Shown: positions 33,483-44,267, counted from the first letter of the stretch. The stretch is DNA of 64,000 bases from Nocardia panacis (GCF_003598715.1 NZ_QZFU01000016.1:868001-932000); one strand, 5' to 3'. Program-made: numbers and translations. The notes: generated from the sequence alone by a model not told the origin.

Positions 33483-34043
33483 TCACCGCGCGACGGTGAC
33501 GAGGATCATCGCGGCGGCGCGGGCATCGCGGGCCGCGGATCCGGTGTGGTCGACGAGTCCGCGCGCTTTGACGCCGTTGTAGAGCAGCAGCAGTTGCCGC
33601 CCCGTGTCGAGCGGGTCCGTGGCGCCCGCCTGCGCGGCCAGCTTCTCGAACACCTCGAGCATGCGGTCGTCGTGGGTGGTGAGGGCGCGGTGAGCGGGGT
33701 GGTCGGCGGAGAGGAACGACGCGGCGCTGTTGATCAGGATGCAGCCGTGATACGCCTGGTCGGGCAGGTTCGTGCCGAGGAGGTCGAACGGCGCCGACAC
33801 GCGCTCGAGTGGGTCGTCGCGCCGCTCGAGTTCGGCGTCCAGTTCGGTGAACCATTCCTCGCTCGCCGTGCTCAGCACCGTGTCGATCAGCGCGTCCTTG
33901 GATTCGAAGTGCGCGTACACGGTGGGTTTGGCCACGTTGGCCCGTGCGGTCACGGCGTCGACCGATACGCCGAAGCCCTCGGCGTAGAACAGTTCGCGGG
34001 CGGCGGTCAGCAGTCGATCGCGGGCGGAGGGGCGCGGCACCAT
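33483..34043 (-). CDS. TetR/AcrR-family repressor
   Basis: A 186-residue regulator. The N-terminal helix-turn-helix reads RDRLLTAARELFYAEGFGVSVDAVTARANVAKPTVYAHF, typical of TetR. The ligand domain is of the TetR_C_11/16-like type (GCILINSAASFLSADHPAHRAL). It is divergent from the oxidoreductase gene at 34121, and two matching palindromes lie in the 77-bp gap. Autoregulation and control of the oxidoreductase are therefore likely. Ligand unknown. Confidence 0.92.
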   Translation of the reverse strand: MVPRPSARDRLLTAARELFYAEGFGVSVDAVTARANVAKPTVYAHFESKDALIDTVLSTASEEWFTELDAELERRDDPLERVSAPFDLLGTNLPDQAYHGCILINSAASFLSADHPAHRALTTHDDRMLEVFEKLAAQAGATDPLDTGRQLLLLYNGVKARGLVDHTGSAARDARAAAMILVTVAR

Positions 34044-34052
34044 GTCTTGATT

Positions 34053-34102
34053 CTAACTGGTTAGTTCAGTCTGCTAACCTCGGCGCTGATCTAACTGGTT
34101 AG
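34053..34102. promoter_or_regulatory. paired TetR operators
   Basis: CTAACTGGTTAG occurs at 34053-34064 and again at 34091-34102, both followed by TTCA. Each has inverted arms CTAAC/GTTAG. They lie between the divergent TetR and oxidoreductase genes, 38 bp apart centre to centre (between three and four helical turns). Confidence 0.8.
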
Positions 34103-34120
34103 TTCAATCGGAGGTGCAGG

Positions 34121-35035
34121 ATGCGCGCTTTGGTCTACGACCCCGCCGCTGAGTTCGGCGTGCGTTTCGATGAGGTCGACGAACCACGACCGGAAAGTTC
34201 GCAGGCGGTGATCGATGTCCAAGCCGCTGCCGTGAACTTCGGGGAGCTGGCATTCACCGCCAGGCAACTGCGACCGGGGCAGGTATTCGGCAAGGATGCG
34301 GCAGGTGTGGTGGCGCGTGCCGCGGCCGATGGATCCGGACCGGCGGTCGGGACACGGGTGACCTCATTCGCCGGGACGGGTGGCTGGGCCGAGCGCCGGG
34401 CCGTCGACACCGCCGATCTCGCCGTGATCCCCGACGCGGTCGATCCGGCGGCGGCCGCCGCCGTCCCGGCCGCCGGTGTCACCGCGCTGCAGGCGGTGCG
34501 CCGACTCGGGCCACTGCTGGGCCGTCGCGTGTTGATCACCGGAGCGTCCGGAGGTGTCGGCCGGTACGCCGTCCAACTGGCGGCACGCGCGGGCGCCCAC
34601 GTCATCGCCTCGGTCGGACGACCCGAACGGGGCGCGGGTCTGCGCGAACTCGGGGCCGCCGAAGTCGTATCCGGGTCGACCGTTCCGGACGAGCCGGTCT
34701 TCGGGGTGCTCGACAACGTCGGGGGCGCGGTGCTGACCGAGGCGTTCGCGACGCTGGAAGACGGCGGTCTGGCGCTGTCGATCGGAAAGGCCGCGCGCGA
34801 GGACACGGTCATCGATTTCGAGCAAATGCGGATGCGCGGCGGAATCCGTCGGTTGGAGCCCTTCACGGTCTCGGGCCCGTTCGGCCGCGACACCGGCTAT
34901 CTGATCGAGCTGCTGAGCACCGGTTCCCTCGATCCACAGCTCGGCTGGCAAGGATCGTGGCAGCGTGTTCACGACGCGGTCGACCTGCTGTTCAGTCGCC
35001 AGGTTCAGGGCAAAGCCGTACTGACGATCGACTGA
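34121..35035 (+). CDS. zinc-independent MDR/quinone oxidoreductase-like protein
   Basis: A 304-residue NADPH-dependent medium-chain dehydrogenase of the quinone reductase subgroup. The N-terminal GroES-like domain contains FGKDAAGVVARAAADGSGPAVG. The Rossmann motif is ITGASGGVGRYAVQLAARAGA, with VASVGRPERGAGLRELGA after it. The catalytic-zinc ligands are missing, as in this subgroup. GGAGGTG sits before the ATG. The divergent TetR gene and its operators suggest induction by an electrophile or xenobiotic. The substrate is not known. Confidence 0.92.
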   Translation: MRALVYDPAAEFGVRFDEVDEPRPESSQAVIDVQAAAVNFGELAFTARQLRPGQVFGKDAAGVVARAAADGSGPAVGTRVTSFAGTGGWAERRAVDTADLAVIPDAVDPAAAAAVPAAGVTALQAVRRLGPLLGRRVLITGASGGVGRYAVQLAARAGAHVIASVGRPERGAGLRELGAAEVVSGSTVPDEPVFGVLDNVGGAVLTEAFATLEDGGLALSIGKAAREDTVIDFEQMRMRGGIRRLEPFTVSGPFGRDTGYLIELLSTGSLDPQLGWQGSWQRVHDAVDLLFSRQVQGKAVLTID

Positions 35036-35050
35036 GCGATCGCGCCGATC

Positions 35051-36529
35051 TCAAGCCTGCTGGGCGCGCCACCATTCCCGCAGCGCGTCCTCGGCCTCCT
35101 CGTGCGTCATCGGCCCGCGATCGAGGCGCAACTCCTTGAGATAGCGCCACGCCTTGCCGACCTCCGGTCCCGGCGGCAGCCCGAGCAGCTCCATGATCGC
35201 GTTGCCGTCCAGATCGGGGCGCACCCGATCCAGATCCTCCTGCTCCTGCAACCGGGCGATGCGCACCTCGAGATCGTCGTAGGTGGCGCGCAGGGCGGCA
35301 GCGCGACGCTTGTTGCGGGTGGTGCAGTCGGCGCGCACCAGTTTGTGCAGTCGGGGAAGCAACTCGCCCCCGTCGGTGACGTAGCGGCGCACCGCCGAAT
35401 CGGTCCACTGCCCCTTGCCGTACCCGTGGAAACGCAGATGCAGGAAGACCAGCCGCGCCACGTCCTCGGTGAACTGCTTGGGATACTTCAGCGCCCGAAA
35501 CCGCTTGCGCACCATCTTCGCGCCGACCACCTCGTGGTGGTGGAAGCTGACCCCGCCGCCCGCCTCGTTGCGCTTGGTATCGGGCTTGCCGATATCGTGC
35601 AGCAGCGCGGCCCAGCGCAGCACCAGGTCCGGATCGCCCTCCTCCTGGTCGATGGCCTGCTCCAGCACCGTCAGCGAATGCCAGTACACATCCTTGTGCT
35701 GGTGGTGCTCGTCGATCTCCAACTTCATCGCGGGCACCTCGGGCAGCACCAGCTGGGCCAGTCCGGTCTCGCACATGATGTTGATGCCGTCGATGGGATG
35801 CGCGCCCCCGATGAGCTTGTCCAATTCCGTGCGCACCCGTTCAGCGGTGATGCGCTCGATCTCGCCCGCCATCTCGGTGATCGCCGCACGCACCCGCGGC
35901 GCCAACTCGAAGCCGAGCTGGGAAACGAAGCGGGCCGCGCGCAACATGCGCAGCGGATCGTCGTTGAACGAATCCTGCGGCGCCGCAGGCGTATCCAGCA
36001 CACCCTCGAGCAGCGCGTCCAGACCGCCGAGCGGGTCGACGAAGGTCAACGCGCCGTCCGCGCCGATCCGCACCGCCATCGCGTTCACGGTGAAATCGCG
36101 GCGGACCAGATCGCCCTCCAGCGTGTCGCCGAAGGTGACCTTCGGATTGCGCGAGACCCGGTCGTAGCTGTCGGCGCGGAAAGTGGTGATCTCCACTTGC
36201 TGATCGCCCTTGGCCGCGCTCACCGTCCCGAACGCCAGACCGCCGGTATCCCACAGATGATCGGCCCAGCCGCGCAGTATCTCCTGCACCGCCTCGGGCC
36301 GGGCGTCGGTGGTGAAATCGAGGTCGGTGCCCAAACGTCCGAGCACCGCGTCGCGCACACTGCCGCCGACGAGGTACAGCGCGTGCCCGCGCGCGGCGAA
36401 CAGCTCCCCCAACGGCGTCAGCACGTCCGAAACGTGCCCGAGCGTCGACTGCGCCCCGGCCAGCAGACGGGTACGGCGATCGAGCGCTGCGTCTTCGGTC
36501 TTCGGGGAAACCGACTTGGGCGAAACCAC
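35051..36529 (-). CDS. pcnA: CCA tRNA nucleotidyltransferase (PcnA)
   Basis: Adds or repairs the 3' CCA of tRNA; about 492 residues, matching M. tuberculosis Rv3907c in order and size. The nucleotidyltransferase head has YLVGGSVRDAVLGRLGTDLDFTTDA with the catalytic Asp pair. The neck/tRNA-binding region follows (RAARFVSQLGFELAP), then an HD phosphohydrolase domain (RWAALLHDIGKPDT). GTG 36529 lies eight bases after TAAGCT, suggesting a leaderless mRNA; TTG 36535 is equally in frame. Divergent from mutT4, 87 bp away. Confidence 0.94.
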   Translation of the reverse strand: MVSPKSVSPKTEDAALDRRTRLLAGAQSTLGHVSDVLTPLGELFAARGHALYLVGGSVRDAVLGRLGTDLDFTTDARPEAVQEILRGWADHLWDTGGLAFGTVSAAKGDQQVEITTFRADSYDRVSRNPKVTFGDTLEGDLVRRDFTVNAMAVRIGADGALTFVDPLGGLDALLEGVLDTPAAPQDSFNDDPLRMLRAARFVSQLGFELAPRVRAAITEMAGEIERITAERVRTELDKLIGGAHPIDGINIMCETGLAQLVLPEVPAMKLEIDEHHQHKDVYWHSLTVLEQAIDQEEGDPDLVLRWAALLHDIGKPDTKRNEAGGGVSFHHHEVVGAKMVRKRFRALKYPKQFTEDVARLVFLHLRFHGYGKGQWTDSAVRRYVTDGGELLPRLHKLVRADCTTRNKRRAAALRATYDDLEVRIARLQEQEDLDRVRPDLDGNAIMELLGLPPGPEVGKAWRYLKELRLDRGPMTHEEAEDALREWWRAQQA

Positions 36530-36616
36530 GGACAAGCAGCTTAGCCGGGACCCCTCGCCCCGGCCGAGGGCCGGTAGATGCGCGGGTCCGGCAGGCCAAC
36601 CCAGTAGGATTGCTTG

Positions 36617-37153
36617 GTGTCTCCGGCCGATCGTGCGAACAGTAGACGCCGCCAGCCCCGGCGCCGCGGTTCGGCCGCCAGCGCGGCGAAACCGCGCATG
36701 CGCACCGTCCGCGAAACGTCGGCGGGCGGCCTGGTCGTCGAGGGCCTGGACGGTCCCCCCGAAAAGCGCAGCGCGGCACTCATCGGCCGCACCGATCGAC
36801 GCGGCAGGCTGCTGTGGTCACTGCCCAAGGGGCATATCGAAGAGGGCGAGACGGCCGAGCAGACCGCGATCCGCGAGGTGGCCGAGGAGACCGGCATCAA
36901 GGGTGTGGTGGTCGCCGAACTCGGCAGCATCGACTACTGGTTCGTCACCGAGGGCCGTCGGGTACACAAAACCGTGCATCATTATCTGCTGCGCTCGGTC
37001 GGCGGCGAACTGTCCGACGCGGACGTGGAGGTCACCCAGGTCGCGTGGGTTCCCCTGAGCGAACTGGGTTCTCGGCTCGCCTACGCCGACGAGCGCAGGT
37101 TGGCCGAAATGGCGAATCGACTGATCGACCGGATGGAGACCGGCAAGCGATGA
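36617..37153 (+). CDS. mutT4: NUDIX hydrolase, MutT4 orthologue
   Basis: A 178-residue NUDIX pyrophosphohydrolase. The nudix box spans [20 protein letters not shown] with the essential REVAEETG. It is preceded by the substrate-side strand LLWSLPKG. Residues 1-30 are Arg-rich and probably extended. It fits the M. tuberculosis Rv3908 slot between pcnA and the large membrane gene. The activity of MutT4 is described only loosely; nucleotide-pool or RNA-cap-like substrates are possible. TAGGAT sits six bases before GTG 36617, so leaderless. The end overlaps the next gene by ATGA. Confidence 0.9.
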   Translation: MSPADRANSRRRQPRRRGSAASAAKPRMRTVRETSAGGLVVEGLDGPPEKRSAALIGRTDRRGRLLWSLPKGHIEEGETAEQTAIREVAEETGIKGVVVAELGSIDYWFVTEGRRVHKTVHHYLLRSVGGELSDADVEVTQVAWVPLSELGSRLAYADERRLAEMANRLIDRMETGKR

Positions 37154-39804
37154 CGCGTGGACCGCGCACACCTGTTCGGCTCATCGTGGCGGTTCTGGCC
37201 ATGATCTGCGCCGTCGTGCTGCCCGCCGCGACGAATATCGGGCAGGCGCGCGCGGAAACGCTGTTCGCCGACCAGAATTCCGCCAACGCGCCCACCGCGC
37301 CGAAATTCCTGAAACTGTCGCTGGATTCGGTGACACCGACCGCCGTGACCGCCAATAGCGATCCGCTGCTGACGGTTTCGGGCACCGTCACCAATATCGG
37401 GGACCGCGTCGTCGACGATGTGAGCATCCGCATCCAGCGCGGCGCGGCCATCGCCAACCCGAGCAGCCTGCGCGCCACCCTGCGCTACGACCAGGTCAAC
37501 TACGAGGTGGTCGGCCCGTTCGAGGATATCGCCCAGCGCATGCAGCCGGGTCAGCGCAAACAGTTCACCCTCAGCATCGCGCTGCGCCAAAGCGGGCGCG
37601 GCTCATCGCTGGATATCACCAAACCCGGTGTGTATCCGCTGCTGTTGAATGTCAACGGCGAACCGGCCTACGGCACCCAGGCCCGACTCGACGACGCCCG
37701 ATTTCTACTGCCCGTGCTGGGACTGCCCGCCAATCCCGGCGGGTCCGATACCGCGCCGGTGCCGCCGCCCGAAGGCGCGGCCGTCGCCACCACCCTCATC
37801 TGGCCGCTGGCCGATCGGCCGCGCATGGTCGCGGGCCAACCCGGCACGGTCGATCGGCGGGTGGAACTGGTCGACGACGAACTGGCCGCCTCCTTCGGCA
37901 AGGGCGGGCGACTGGATCAACTGGTCGGTGCGCTGGAGTCGGTGGTCGGCACTGCGGGCGGACGGGAGAAATCGACCGTCGCGAGTTCGGTCTGCGTGGC
38001 CGTCGACCCGGATCTGCTGCTCACCGCCCAGGCCATGACCAAGGGCTACCGGGTGCTGGCCAGCCCCTCCGACCCCGGCGGCGCGACCAGGCAGGGCACC
38101 GGCGCGGACCAGGCCCAGACCTGGCTGGACCGGATGCGCGCGCTGGCGGCCTCGATGTGCACGGTGGCGCTGCCGTTCGGCCAGGTCGATCTGGCCGCGC
38201 TGGCCGCCGCGAACGATCCGGACCTGTCGGCCAGGGCGCTCAACGCGCCCGCCGATATCGTCGACGCCGTCCTGGCCACCCATTCGGTGCGGGGCGTGAG
38301 CCTGCCCGATTCCGGCAGCATCGACTCAGGTGCGGGTCTGCTGCTGCGCGGCCACGGATTCACCACGGCGGTACTGGCCGATAGCGCGGTCGCCCCGCTC
38401 GGCGCCGGATCCGCCACGCAGGCCGTGAGCCAATCCCTCCCGGAATCGACCGCCCCCGAACTGGTTCGACTGCCCGATACCGGCGGCCCGGTGCCGCCGC
38501 AGCCCGAACCGACGACCACCCCCGGCGCGGCGCCGCCCGCGCCCGCCGACTCGGCGCTACACGTGGCCACCTTCGATATCTGGTCGGCCACCGCGCTCGC
38601 CGCCATCGGCTCCAATCCGCCCACCCCGTCGTTCACCCCGTCGAAGGTTCGCTACGACGTCGCCATAGATTCGCGGGCCGCGCGTCTGCAGGACGCGCTC
38701 GGCGCCATCTCGTGGCCCGCCCTCGAACCCCAGGCAAACCGGCCGCGCTCGCTGCTGCTCATGCCGCCGCAGCAGTGGGGAGCCAACCGGGACGAGGCGA
38801 TCACCCTGCTGCGCCACCTCGACCTGCTCGCCCGCAACGGTCTGTCCGCGCCGCGCCCCTTCGCCGAGCTCGTGGCAGGCCCGCCCGACGCGCAACCCTA
38901 CGAACTGGACTACCTCCCGCAGGCCCAGCAGGACGCGACCCCGGACCGATTCGTGCTGCCCGTGCGCGATCAGGCGACCCGACTCACCGCATTGCAGCGG
39001 GCGATGGTCGAGGTGCCCGAGGTCGAACCGACCCCGCGCAATTTCCTCACCCCGCTGCGCGACGACCTGATCCGCACCATGACACTGTCCGATCGCCGCG
39101 CGAACGACAGCGCCCAACCCGACACCTTCGCCCAGCGTCGACTCGACCAGACCACCGATACTGTCGACACGCTCTACCGCGGCGTGACGGTGCTTCCACC
39201 CGGCGGTGTCTACACCCTCGCCTCCGAACAGAGCCCCTTGCTGCTGGTCGCGCGCAACACCCTGCCGGTGACCATCCGCATCCGCTTCCAGATCGCGGCG
39301 CCGCCCGAGACGAAGATCACCGATATCCGCGAACAGCAGTTGCCGCCCAACGGCACCCGCTCGTTCCAGATCCCCACGGTCGTCACCGACAGCCGCAACC
39401 TGGTCATTCCCATCTCCCTTACCACGCCCGACGGCGTGGCCCTCGGCACCGCCACCTCGGTATCGGTACGTTCGAACGCCTATGGTCAAGCGTTGGCCAT
39501 AATTACAGGATGTGCCGGACTAGTTCTGCTGCTGCTGGTGGGCCGCCGCCTGTGGCGACGGTTCCGCAAGCAACCCGATCCGGCCGACGAGGGGTTGGAC
39601 ACCGACACCCGACGCCGGGTCAATAGGTATCGGCGTGCGCGCAAGCGAGTGCTGCGACAGCAGGAGCAGACCGAGCAGCAGGGGCATATCCGACAGCAGA
39701 GCCACAGCCGACGGCAAGGCCACGAACCAATGGGCGCACCCGTGATCGAGACGGTGCCGCCCACCGACCGGGCGCGGGAGTCCCGCAAGACACAGGAGGC
39801 GTGA
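37150..39804 (+). CDS. large exported membrane-anchored protein, DUF6049-type (Rv3909-like)
   Basis: An 884-residue protein with a signal sequence ([17 protein letters not shown], cleavage near ARA), a long extracytoplasmic region and one C-terminal membrane anchor ([17 protein letters not shown]) with an Arg-rich cytosolic tail. The outer part starts with an Ig/transglutaminase-like beta domain ([35 protein letters not shown]) and ends in another beta domain ([33 protein letters not shown]). It is translationally coupled to both mutT4 (ATGA) and murJ (TGATG), so a role beside MurJ in envelope building is inferred. Function is unknown. Its place matches Rv3909. Confidence 0.85.
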   Translation: MTRGPRTPVRLIVAVLAMICAVVLPAATNIGQARAETLFADQNSANAPTAPKFLKLSLDSVTPTAVTANSDPLLTVSGTVTNIGDRVVDDVSIRIQRGAAIANPSSLRATLRYDQVNYEVVGPFEDIAQRMQPGQRKQFTLSIALRQSGRGSSLDITKPGVYPLLLNVNGEPAYGTQARLDDARFLLPVLGLPANPGGSDTAPVPPPEGAAVATTLIWPLADRPRMVAGQPGTVDRRVELVDDELAASFGKGGRLDQLVGALESVVGTAGGREKSTVASSVCVAVDPDLLLTAQAMTKGYRVLASPSDPGGATRQGTGADQAQTWLDRMRALAASMCTVALPFGQVDLAALAAANDPDLSARALNAPADIVDAVLATHSVRGVSLPDSGSIDSGAGLLLRGHGFTTAVLADSAVAPLGAGSATQAVSQSLPESTAPELVRLPDTGGPVPPQPEPTTTPGAAPPAPADSALHVATFDIWSATALAAIGSNPPTPSFTPSKVRYDVAIDSRAARLQDALGAISWPALEPQANRPRSLLLMPPQQWGANRDEAITLLRHLDLLARNGLSAPRPFAELVAGPPDAQPYELDYLPQAQQDATPDRFVLPVRDQATRLTALQRAMVEVPEVEPTPRNFLTPLRDDLIRTMTLSDRRANDSAQPDTFAQRRLDQTTDTVDTLYRGVTVLPPGGVYTLASEQSPLLLVARNTLPVTIRIRFQIAAPPETKITDIREQQLPPNGTRSFQIPTVVTDSRNLVIPISLTTPDGVALGTATSVSVRSNAYGQALAIITGCAGLVLLLLVGRRLWRRFRKQPDPADEGLDTDTRRRVNRYRRARKRVLRQQEQTEQQGHIRQQSHSRRQGHEPMGAPVIETVPPTDRARESRKTQEA

Positions 39805-42800
39805 TGAGCGACGAGGAATACCCCGCTCATCACGCTCGACCGGGCGACCGGCCCGAACCCCCACCGGCCCGCCGCGCGCCCGCCGCCCCGTGGGAGCGGG
39901 GCGGCGCACCCCAACCCGACGACCCGCGTCGCCCGCAGCCCCGCCGCCTGCCGCCCCCTTCCGGTCCGCTGCCGCCCGCCTCCGGCGCCATGCCGCAGGT
40001 TCCGCCCCGACCGGTTCCGCCACCATCCGGACCCATGCCGCCCGTGGCACGACCCGGATCAATGCCGCCTTCCGGGCCGATGCCGCCGGTCGCCCGGCCC
40101 GGATCAGTGCCGCCTTCGGGGCCGATGCCGCCGGTCGCCAGGCCCGGCCCGCCCGCCTCGGGGCCGATTCCGCCGGTCGCCAGGCAGCAATCACCCGCTT
40201 CGGAACCGATGCCGCAGATCACCCGGCGCATGCCGCCCCCGCATCCGGCCTCCGGACCGATGTCGCCGGTGCCGCCGCCGTCCGGACCCATGCGTTCGGT
40301 ACCCAATCAGCCACCATCGGGTGGCTTTGCGCGTCAGCCCGCGCCGCCGCGTCCGCAGCATCCGGGCCAGGGCCAGTACCCGGCGCAGCCGTATCAGCAG
40401 CATCCCGGTCCGCCCGGATATCCGAGCCGACCCGGTCCACCACCGAACCGGATGCCGCCACCGCAGTACGACACGCCACGGCCGCATTACGACACGCCAC
40501 CGCCCCGGCACTCCAGGCCCGTGGTCGAACGCGCCGAATCACCCGCCGATCGCACGGCCACCGGCGAACTCCCGCGCACCGAGGCGCCGGTTCGGGCCAA
40601 GGCGCCCGCCAAGCCCTCCAACTCTCGCCTGGTGCGGGACTCCGGCTCGATCGCCATCGCCACCCTGACCAGCCGCATCACCGGCTTCATCAAGTCGCTG
40701 CTGCTGCTCACGGTGCTCGGCCCCGCCGTGGCCAGCGCGTTCACCTCGGCCAACCTGATCCCGAACATGATCACCGAACTGGTGCTGGGCGCGGTGCTCA
40801 CCGCCATGGTGGTGCCCACCCTGGTGCGCGCCGAGGCCGAGGACGACGACGGTGGCGTCGCCTTCGTGCGCAGGCTGGTGACGATCGCCTTCACGGTCCT
40901 CGCCGTGGCCAGCGTCCTGGCCACGGCCGCCGCACCGATCCTGGCGGGCAAGGTCTTCCTGTCCTCCGACGGCCGGGTCAACACCCAACTCACCACCGCG
41001 CTGACCTTCCTGCTGCTGCCCGCCATCCTGTTCTACGGCATGTCGGCGCTGCTCATGGCCATCCTCAACACCAAACAGGTGTTCCGGCCCGGCGCGTGGG
41101 CGCCGGTGTTGAACAACATGGTGGTTCTGCTCGTCCTGGCCGTCTACGCGCTCACACCGGGCGAGATCACCCTCGACCCGGTCCGGATGAGCGATCCGAA
41201 ACTGCTGGTCCTCGGGGTGGGCGTCACCCTCGGCGTCCTCACCCAGGCGGCGAGTCTGCTGCCCGCGATCCGACGCAACCGGATCGATCTGCGCCCGCTG
41301 TGGGGTATCGACAACCGGCTCAAACAATTCGGGAAGATGGGCGTCGCCATCATCCTGTACGTGCTGATCAGCCAGGTCGGTCTGGTCGTGGCCAACCACA
41401 TCTCCTCGGCCGCCGACGAGGCCGGTCCGGCGATCTACGCCAATGCCTGGGCGCTGCTCCAGGTGCCCTACGGCGTCCTCGGTGTCACCCTGCTCACCGC
41501 GATCATGCCGCGACTGAGCCGCAATGCCGCCGCCAACGACACCCCCGCGGTGGTCGACGACCTTTCCGTCGCCACCCGACTGACCATGATCGCCATGGTC
41601 CCGATCGTCGTCTTCATGACGGTGGCCGGACCTCAGGTCGGCGAGGCGCTGTTCGGCTACGGGCGCTTCAGCGAGAATGCCGCGCGCCTCGGTCACGCGG
41701 TGAGCTGGTCGGCCTTCGCGCTCATCCCGTACGCGCTGGTGCTCATCCACCTGCGCGTCTTCTACGCCCGCGGGCAGGCGTGGACGCCGACCTGGATCGT
41801 CCTCGGCATCACCGCCGTGCGGCTGGTGCTCTCGGCGCTGGCCCCCGTCATCGCGAGCGATTCCAGCCAGGTCGTGCTGCTGCTCGGCTTCGCGACCGGC
41901 ATCGGATACGGCGCGGGCGCGCTGATCGGCGGCTGGCTGCTGCACCGCAGCCTCGGCGATCTGCGGATGGCCAATGTCGGCCGGACCGTCACCAGGGTGC
42001 TGCTGGCCTCGCTGGCGGGCGCGGCCGTGATGTTCATCTTCGACCGGGTGGTCGGACTGGACCGGCTGCACGGCGGACCCGGTGCGCTGCTGCGGATCTC
42101 GGTCTCGGCCGTCATCATGTTCGCGGTCGCCTTCGGCCTCATGCGCCTGGCCGGGATCCCGGAGGTCGTCGCCATCACGGTGGCCATCTCGCGGCGGCTC
42201 GGCTTCACCCCGCCCGCACCCGATCTGGATCTCGAGGGTCCGGTCGAGGACGAGTACGCCACCCAGGTGCTGCGGCGTCCCGACATCTACGGCTATCCGG
42301 CATTCGACCCGGTCATGGACACCCAAACCATGGTGTTGCCCGTGATCCGACCCGATGCGGTTGACAACACCAGGGTGGGGCAGTTCCCGTACCCTGTTCG
42401 GCATAGAAGCACAAGTGGCGATTTCGCCGGAACTTCGATACCTCAGGGCGAAGGAGGAACGAGGGTGAGCGACGACGCGGTGAGCGGCGCACCGGCCGCC
42501 GATTCCGCTGCGGGCGGGCTGTCCACCGACGTCCCGCCCGGCACCGGAGCGGCAGGCAAGTCGTCCAAGTCCGCTATCGAACCCGATACCGGTCCGCCCG
42601 ATCCCGTGGATCAGGAGCCGGAGCACGAACCGGACCCGGTCTACGACACCGGTATGCATCCGGTCGGCACGCCGCAACTACCGCCGATGGCGGCTGTGCC
42701 GCAATCGGCGGGGGAGGGGTCCGCGCAGCGGCGCACTCCCCGCGGCCCCAAGCTCATGCCGGGCGCGTCGGTGGCGGGCGGCCGCTACCGACTGCTCGCC

Positions 42801-44267
42801 GATCACGGCGGGGCGCGCGGCCTGCGGTTCTGGCAGGCGCTGGATATCAAACTGGACCGCGAGGTCGCGCTCACCTTCGTCGACGCCGACCAGAAGGCGG
42901 GCGACAACGCGGGTCACGACGGCCCGCAGGCCATCCTGTCGCGCACGCTGCGCCTGGGCCGGATCAATTCGCCGGGTCTGGCCCGCGTCCTGGATGTGGT
43001 GCGCGGCAGTTCCGGCGGCGTCGTGGTGGCCGAGTGGACGCCGGGCCGCTCGCTGCGCGAGATGGCCGAGACGGTGCCCTCACCCATCGGCGCGGCCCGC
43101 GCCATCCGCGCGCTGGCCTCGGCCGCCGAATTGGCCCATCGCGGCGGTGGTTCGCTGTCCATCGATCATCCGGATCGGGTCCGGATCAGCGCCACCGGTG
43201 ACGCGGTCCTCGCCTTCCCCGGCACCCTCGCCGATTCCGACGCGCAGTCGGATGTGCGCGGCCTCGGCGCGATGCTCTACGCGCTGATCACCGCCCGCTG
43301 GCCGATACGCACCGGCGGGATGGCGGGCACCGCCGCCACCATCGGTGGCCTGCGCCTGGCCGATTTCGGCCCCGACGGCACCCCCGTCGAACCGCGTCAG
43401 ATCCGGCCCGAGGTGCCGTTCGAGATCTCGGCGGTCGCGGTGCGTTCGTTGGAGTCCAACAAGGGCGTGCGCACCGCGGCCACCGTGCAGCACGTGCTGG
43501 AGCAGGCCTCGGTCGTCGATCAGAAGACCGATTTCATTCCGGTGCTGCGGCTCGGTCAGCGGCAGGCCCATCCGGACGAGTCGCTCGCCGATCCGGAGTT
43601 GCTGGCCGCCGAGCGGGAACGCTCCCAGCGCATGATGTGGATCATGGTCGGGCTCGGTGTGCTGGCCGCGCTGGTGGTCGGCGTGATCATCTGGTGGATG
43701 GTCAGCGTCTTCGCGCCGGGTTCGGCCGACGCGCCGCTCAACGAGCAGCGCAATATCGGCCTCACCAGCGCCGCCGTCGCACCCGCGCCCGCCCCCGGCG
43801 GCGCACCCGCCCCCGGTCCGGCGACGGGTGTTCCGGTGCCCGTCAGCTCGGTGTCGGTGTTCTCGCCCGAGGGCACGCCCGACGGTCCGGGCATGGTGGG
43901 CGCGGTGGTGGACCACGATCCGGCCACCATGTGGCGCACCGATCAGTATTTCCAGCAGTTCCCGGCCCTGAAGAAGGGTGTGGGGATCATGGCGACGCTG
44001 CCGAGTCCGGCCAAGCTGACCAATGTGGCGATCACCTCGCCCAGTGTCGGCACCACGATCGAAATCCGTACCTCGCCAACGGCTTCCCCGACGCTGGACC
44101 AGACGCAACTGATCGGTTCGGCCCGGCTGGGCGACGGGGTCACCGATATCGCGGTGCGCGCCGATCAGGCGGCCCGGTTCGTGCTCGTGTGGATCACCGG
44201 CCTCGGGAACTCCGGTGGTCAGTTCCAGTCGGCCATTGCGGAGATCCGTTTCGACGCGGCTCCCTGA
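39804..44267 (+). CDS. murJ: MurJ lipid II flippase with pseudokinase domain (MviN)
   Basis: A 1487-residue protein that would flip lipid II and regulate this through a kinase-like tail, as M. tuberculosis MviN (Rv3910) does with FhaA. Residues ~1-270 are a proline-rich cytosolic extension with PPSGPMPPVARPGS-type repeats. Residues ~275-800 are the 14-helix MurJ domain (SIAIATLTSRITGFIKSLLL start). Residues ~990-1235 form the pseudokinase (GGRYRLLADHGGARGLRFW; no proper Gly-loop or HRD motif). One membrane segment (WIMVGLGVLAALVVGVIIWW, ~1276) and an extracytoplasmic discoidin-like beta domain follow. It is about 300 residues longer than the mycobacterial protein as recalled. Confidence 0.93.
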   Translation: MSDEEYPAHHARPGDRPEPPPARRAPAAPWERGGAPQPDDPRRPQPRRLPPPSGPLPPASGAMPQVPPRPVPPPSGPMPPVARPGSMPPSGPMPPVARPGSVPPSGPMPPVARPGPPASGPIPPVARQQSPASEPMPQITRRMPPPHPASGPMSPVPPPSGPMRSVPNQPPSGGFARQPAPPRPQHPGQGQYPAQPYQQHPGPPGYPSRPGPPPNRMPPPQYDTPRPHYDTPPPRHSRPVVERAESPADRTATGELPRTEAPVRAKAPAKPSNSRLVRDSGSIAIATLTSRITGFIKSLLLLTVLGPAVASAFTSANLIPNMITELVLGAVLTAMVVPTLVRAEAEDDDGGVAFVRRLVTIAFTVLAVASVLATAAAPILAGKVFLSSDGRVNTQLTTALTFLLLPAILFYGMSALLMAILNTKQVFRPGAWAPVLNNMVVLLVLAVYALTPGEITLDPVRMSDPKLLVLGVGVTLGVLTQAASLLPAIRRNRIDLRPLWGIDNRLKQFGKMGVAIILYVLISQVGLVVANHISSAADEAGPAIYANAWALLQVPYGVLGVTLLTAIMPRLSRNAAANDTPAVVDDLSVATRLTMIAMVPIVVFMTVAGPQVGEALFGYGRFSENAARLGHAVSWSAFALIPYALVLIHLRVFYARGQAWTPTWIVLGITAVRLVLSALAPVIASDSSQVVLLLGFATGIGYGAGALIGGWLLHRSLGDLRMANVGRTVTRVLLASLAGAAVMFIFDRVVGLDRLHGGPGALLRISVSAVIMFAVAFGLMRLAGIPEVVAITVAISRRLGFTPPAPDLDLEGPVEDEYATQVLRRPDIYGYPAFDPVMDTQTMVLPVIRPDAVDNTRVGQFPYPVRHRSTSGDFAGTSIPQGEGGTRVSDDAVSGAPAADSAAGGLSTDVPPGTGAAGKSSKSAIEPDTGPPDPVDQEPEHEPDPVYDTGMHPVGTPQLPPMAAVPQSAGEGSAQRRTPRGPKLMPGASVAGGRYRLLADHGGARGLRFWQALDIKLDREVALTFVDADQKAGDNAGHDGPQAILSRTLRLGRINSPGLARVLDVVRGSSGGVVVAEWTPGRSLREMAETVPSPIGAARAIRALASAAELAHRGGGSLSIDHPDRVRISATGDAVLAFPGTLADSDAQSDVRGLGAMLYALITARWPIRTGGMAGTAATIGGLRLADFGPDGTPVEPRQIRPEVPFEISAVAVRSLESNKGVRTAATVQHVLEQASVVDQKTDFIPVLRLGQRQAHPDESLADPELLAAERERSQRMMWIMVGLGVLAALVVGVIIWWMVSVFAPGSADAPLNEQRNIGLTSAAVAPAPAPGGAPAPGPATGVPVPVSSVSVFSPEGTPDGPGMVGAVVDHDPATMWRTDQYFQQFPALKKGVGIMATLPSPAKLTNVAITSPSVGTTIEIRTSPTASPTLDQTQLIGSARLGDGVTDIAVRADQAARFVLVWITGLGNSGGQFQSAIAEIRFDAAP

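Noticed and set aside
39890..42677. Very long frames of 824 and 712 residues on both strands inside murJ
   Set aside because: Low-complexity Arg/His/Gly-rich translations, wholly inside the MurJ reading frame, with no motifs.
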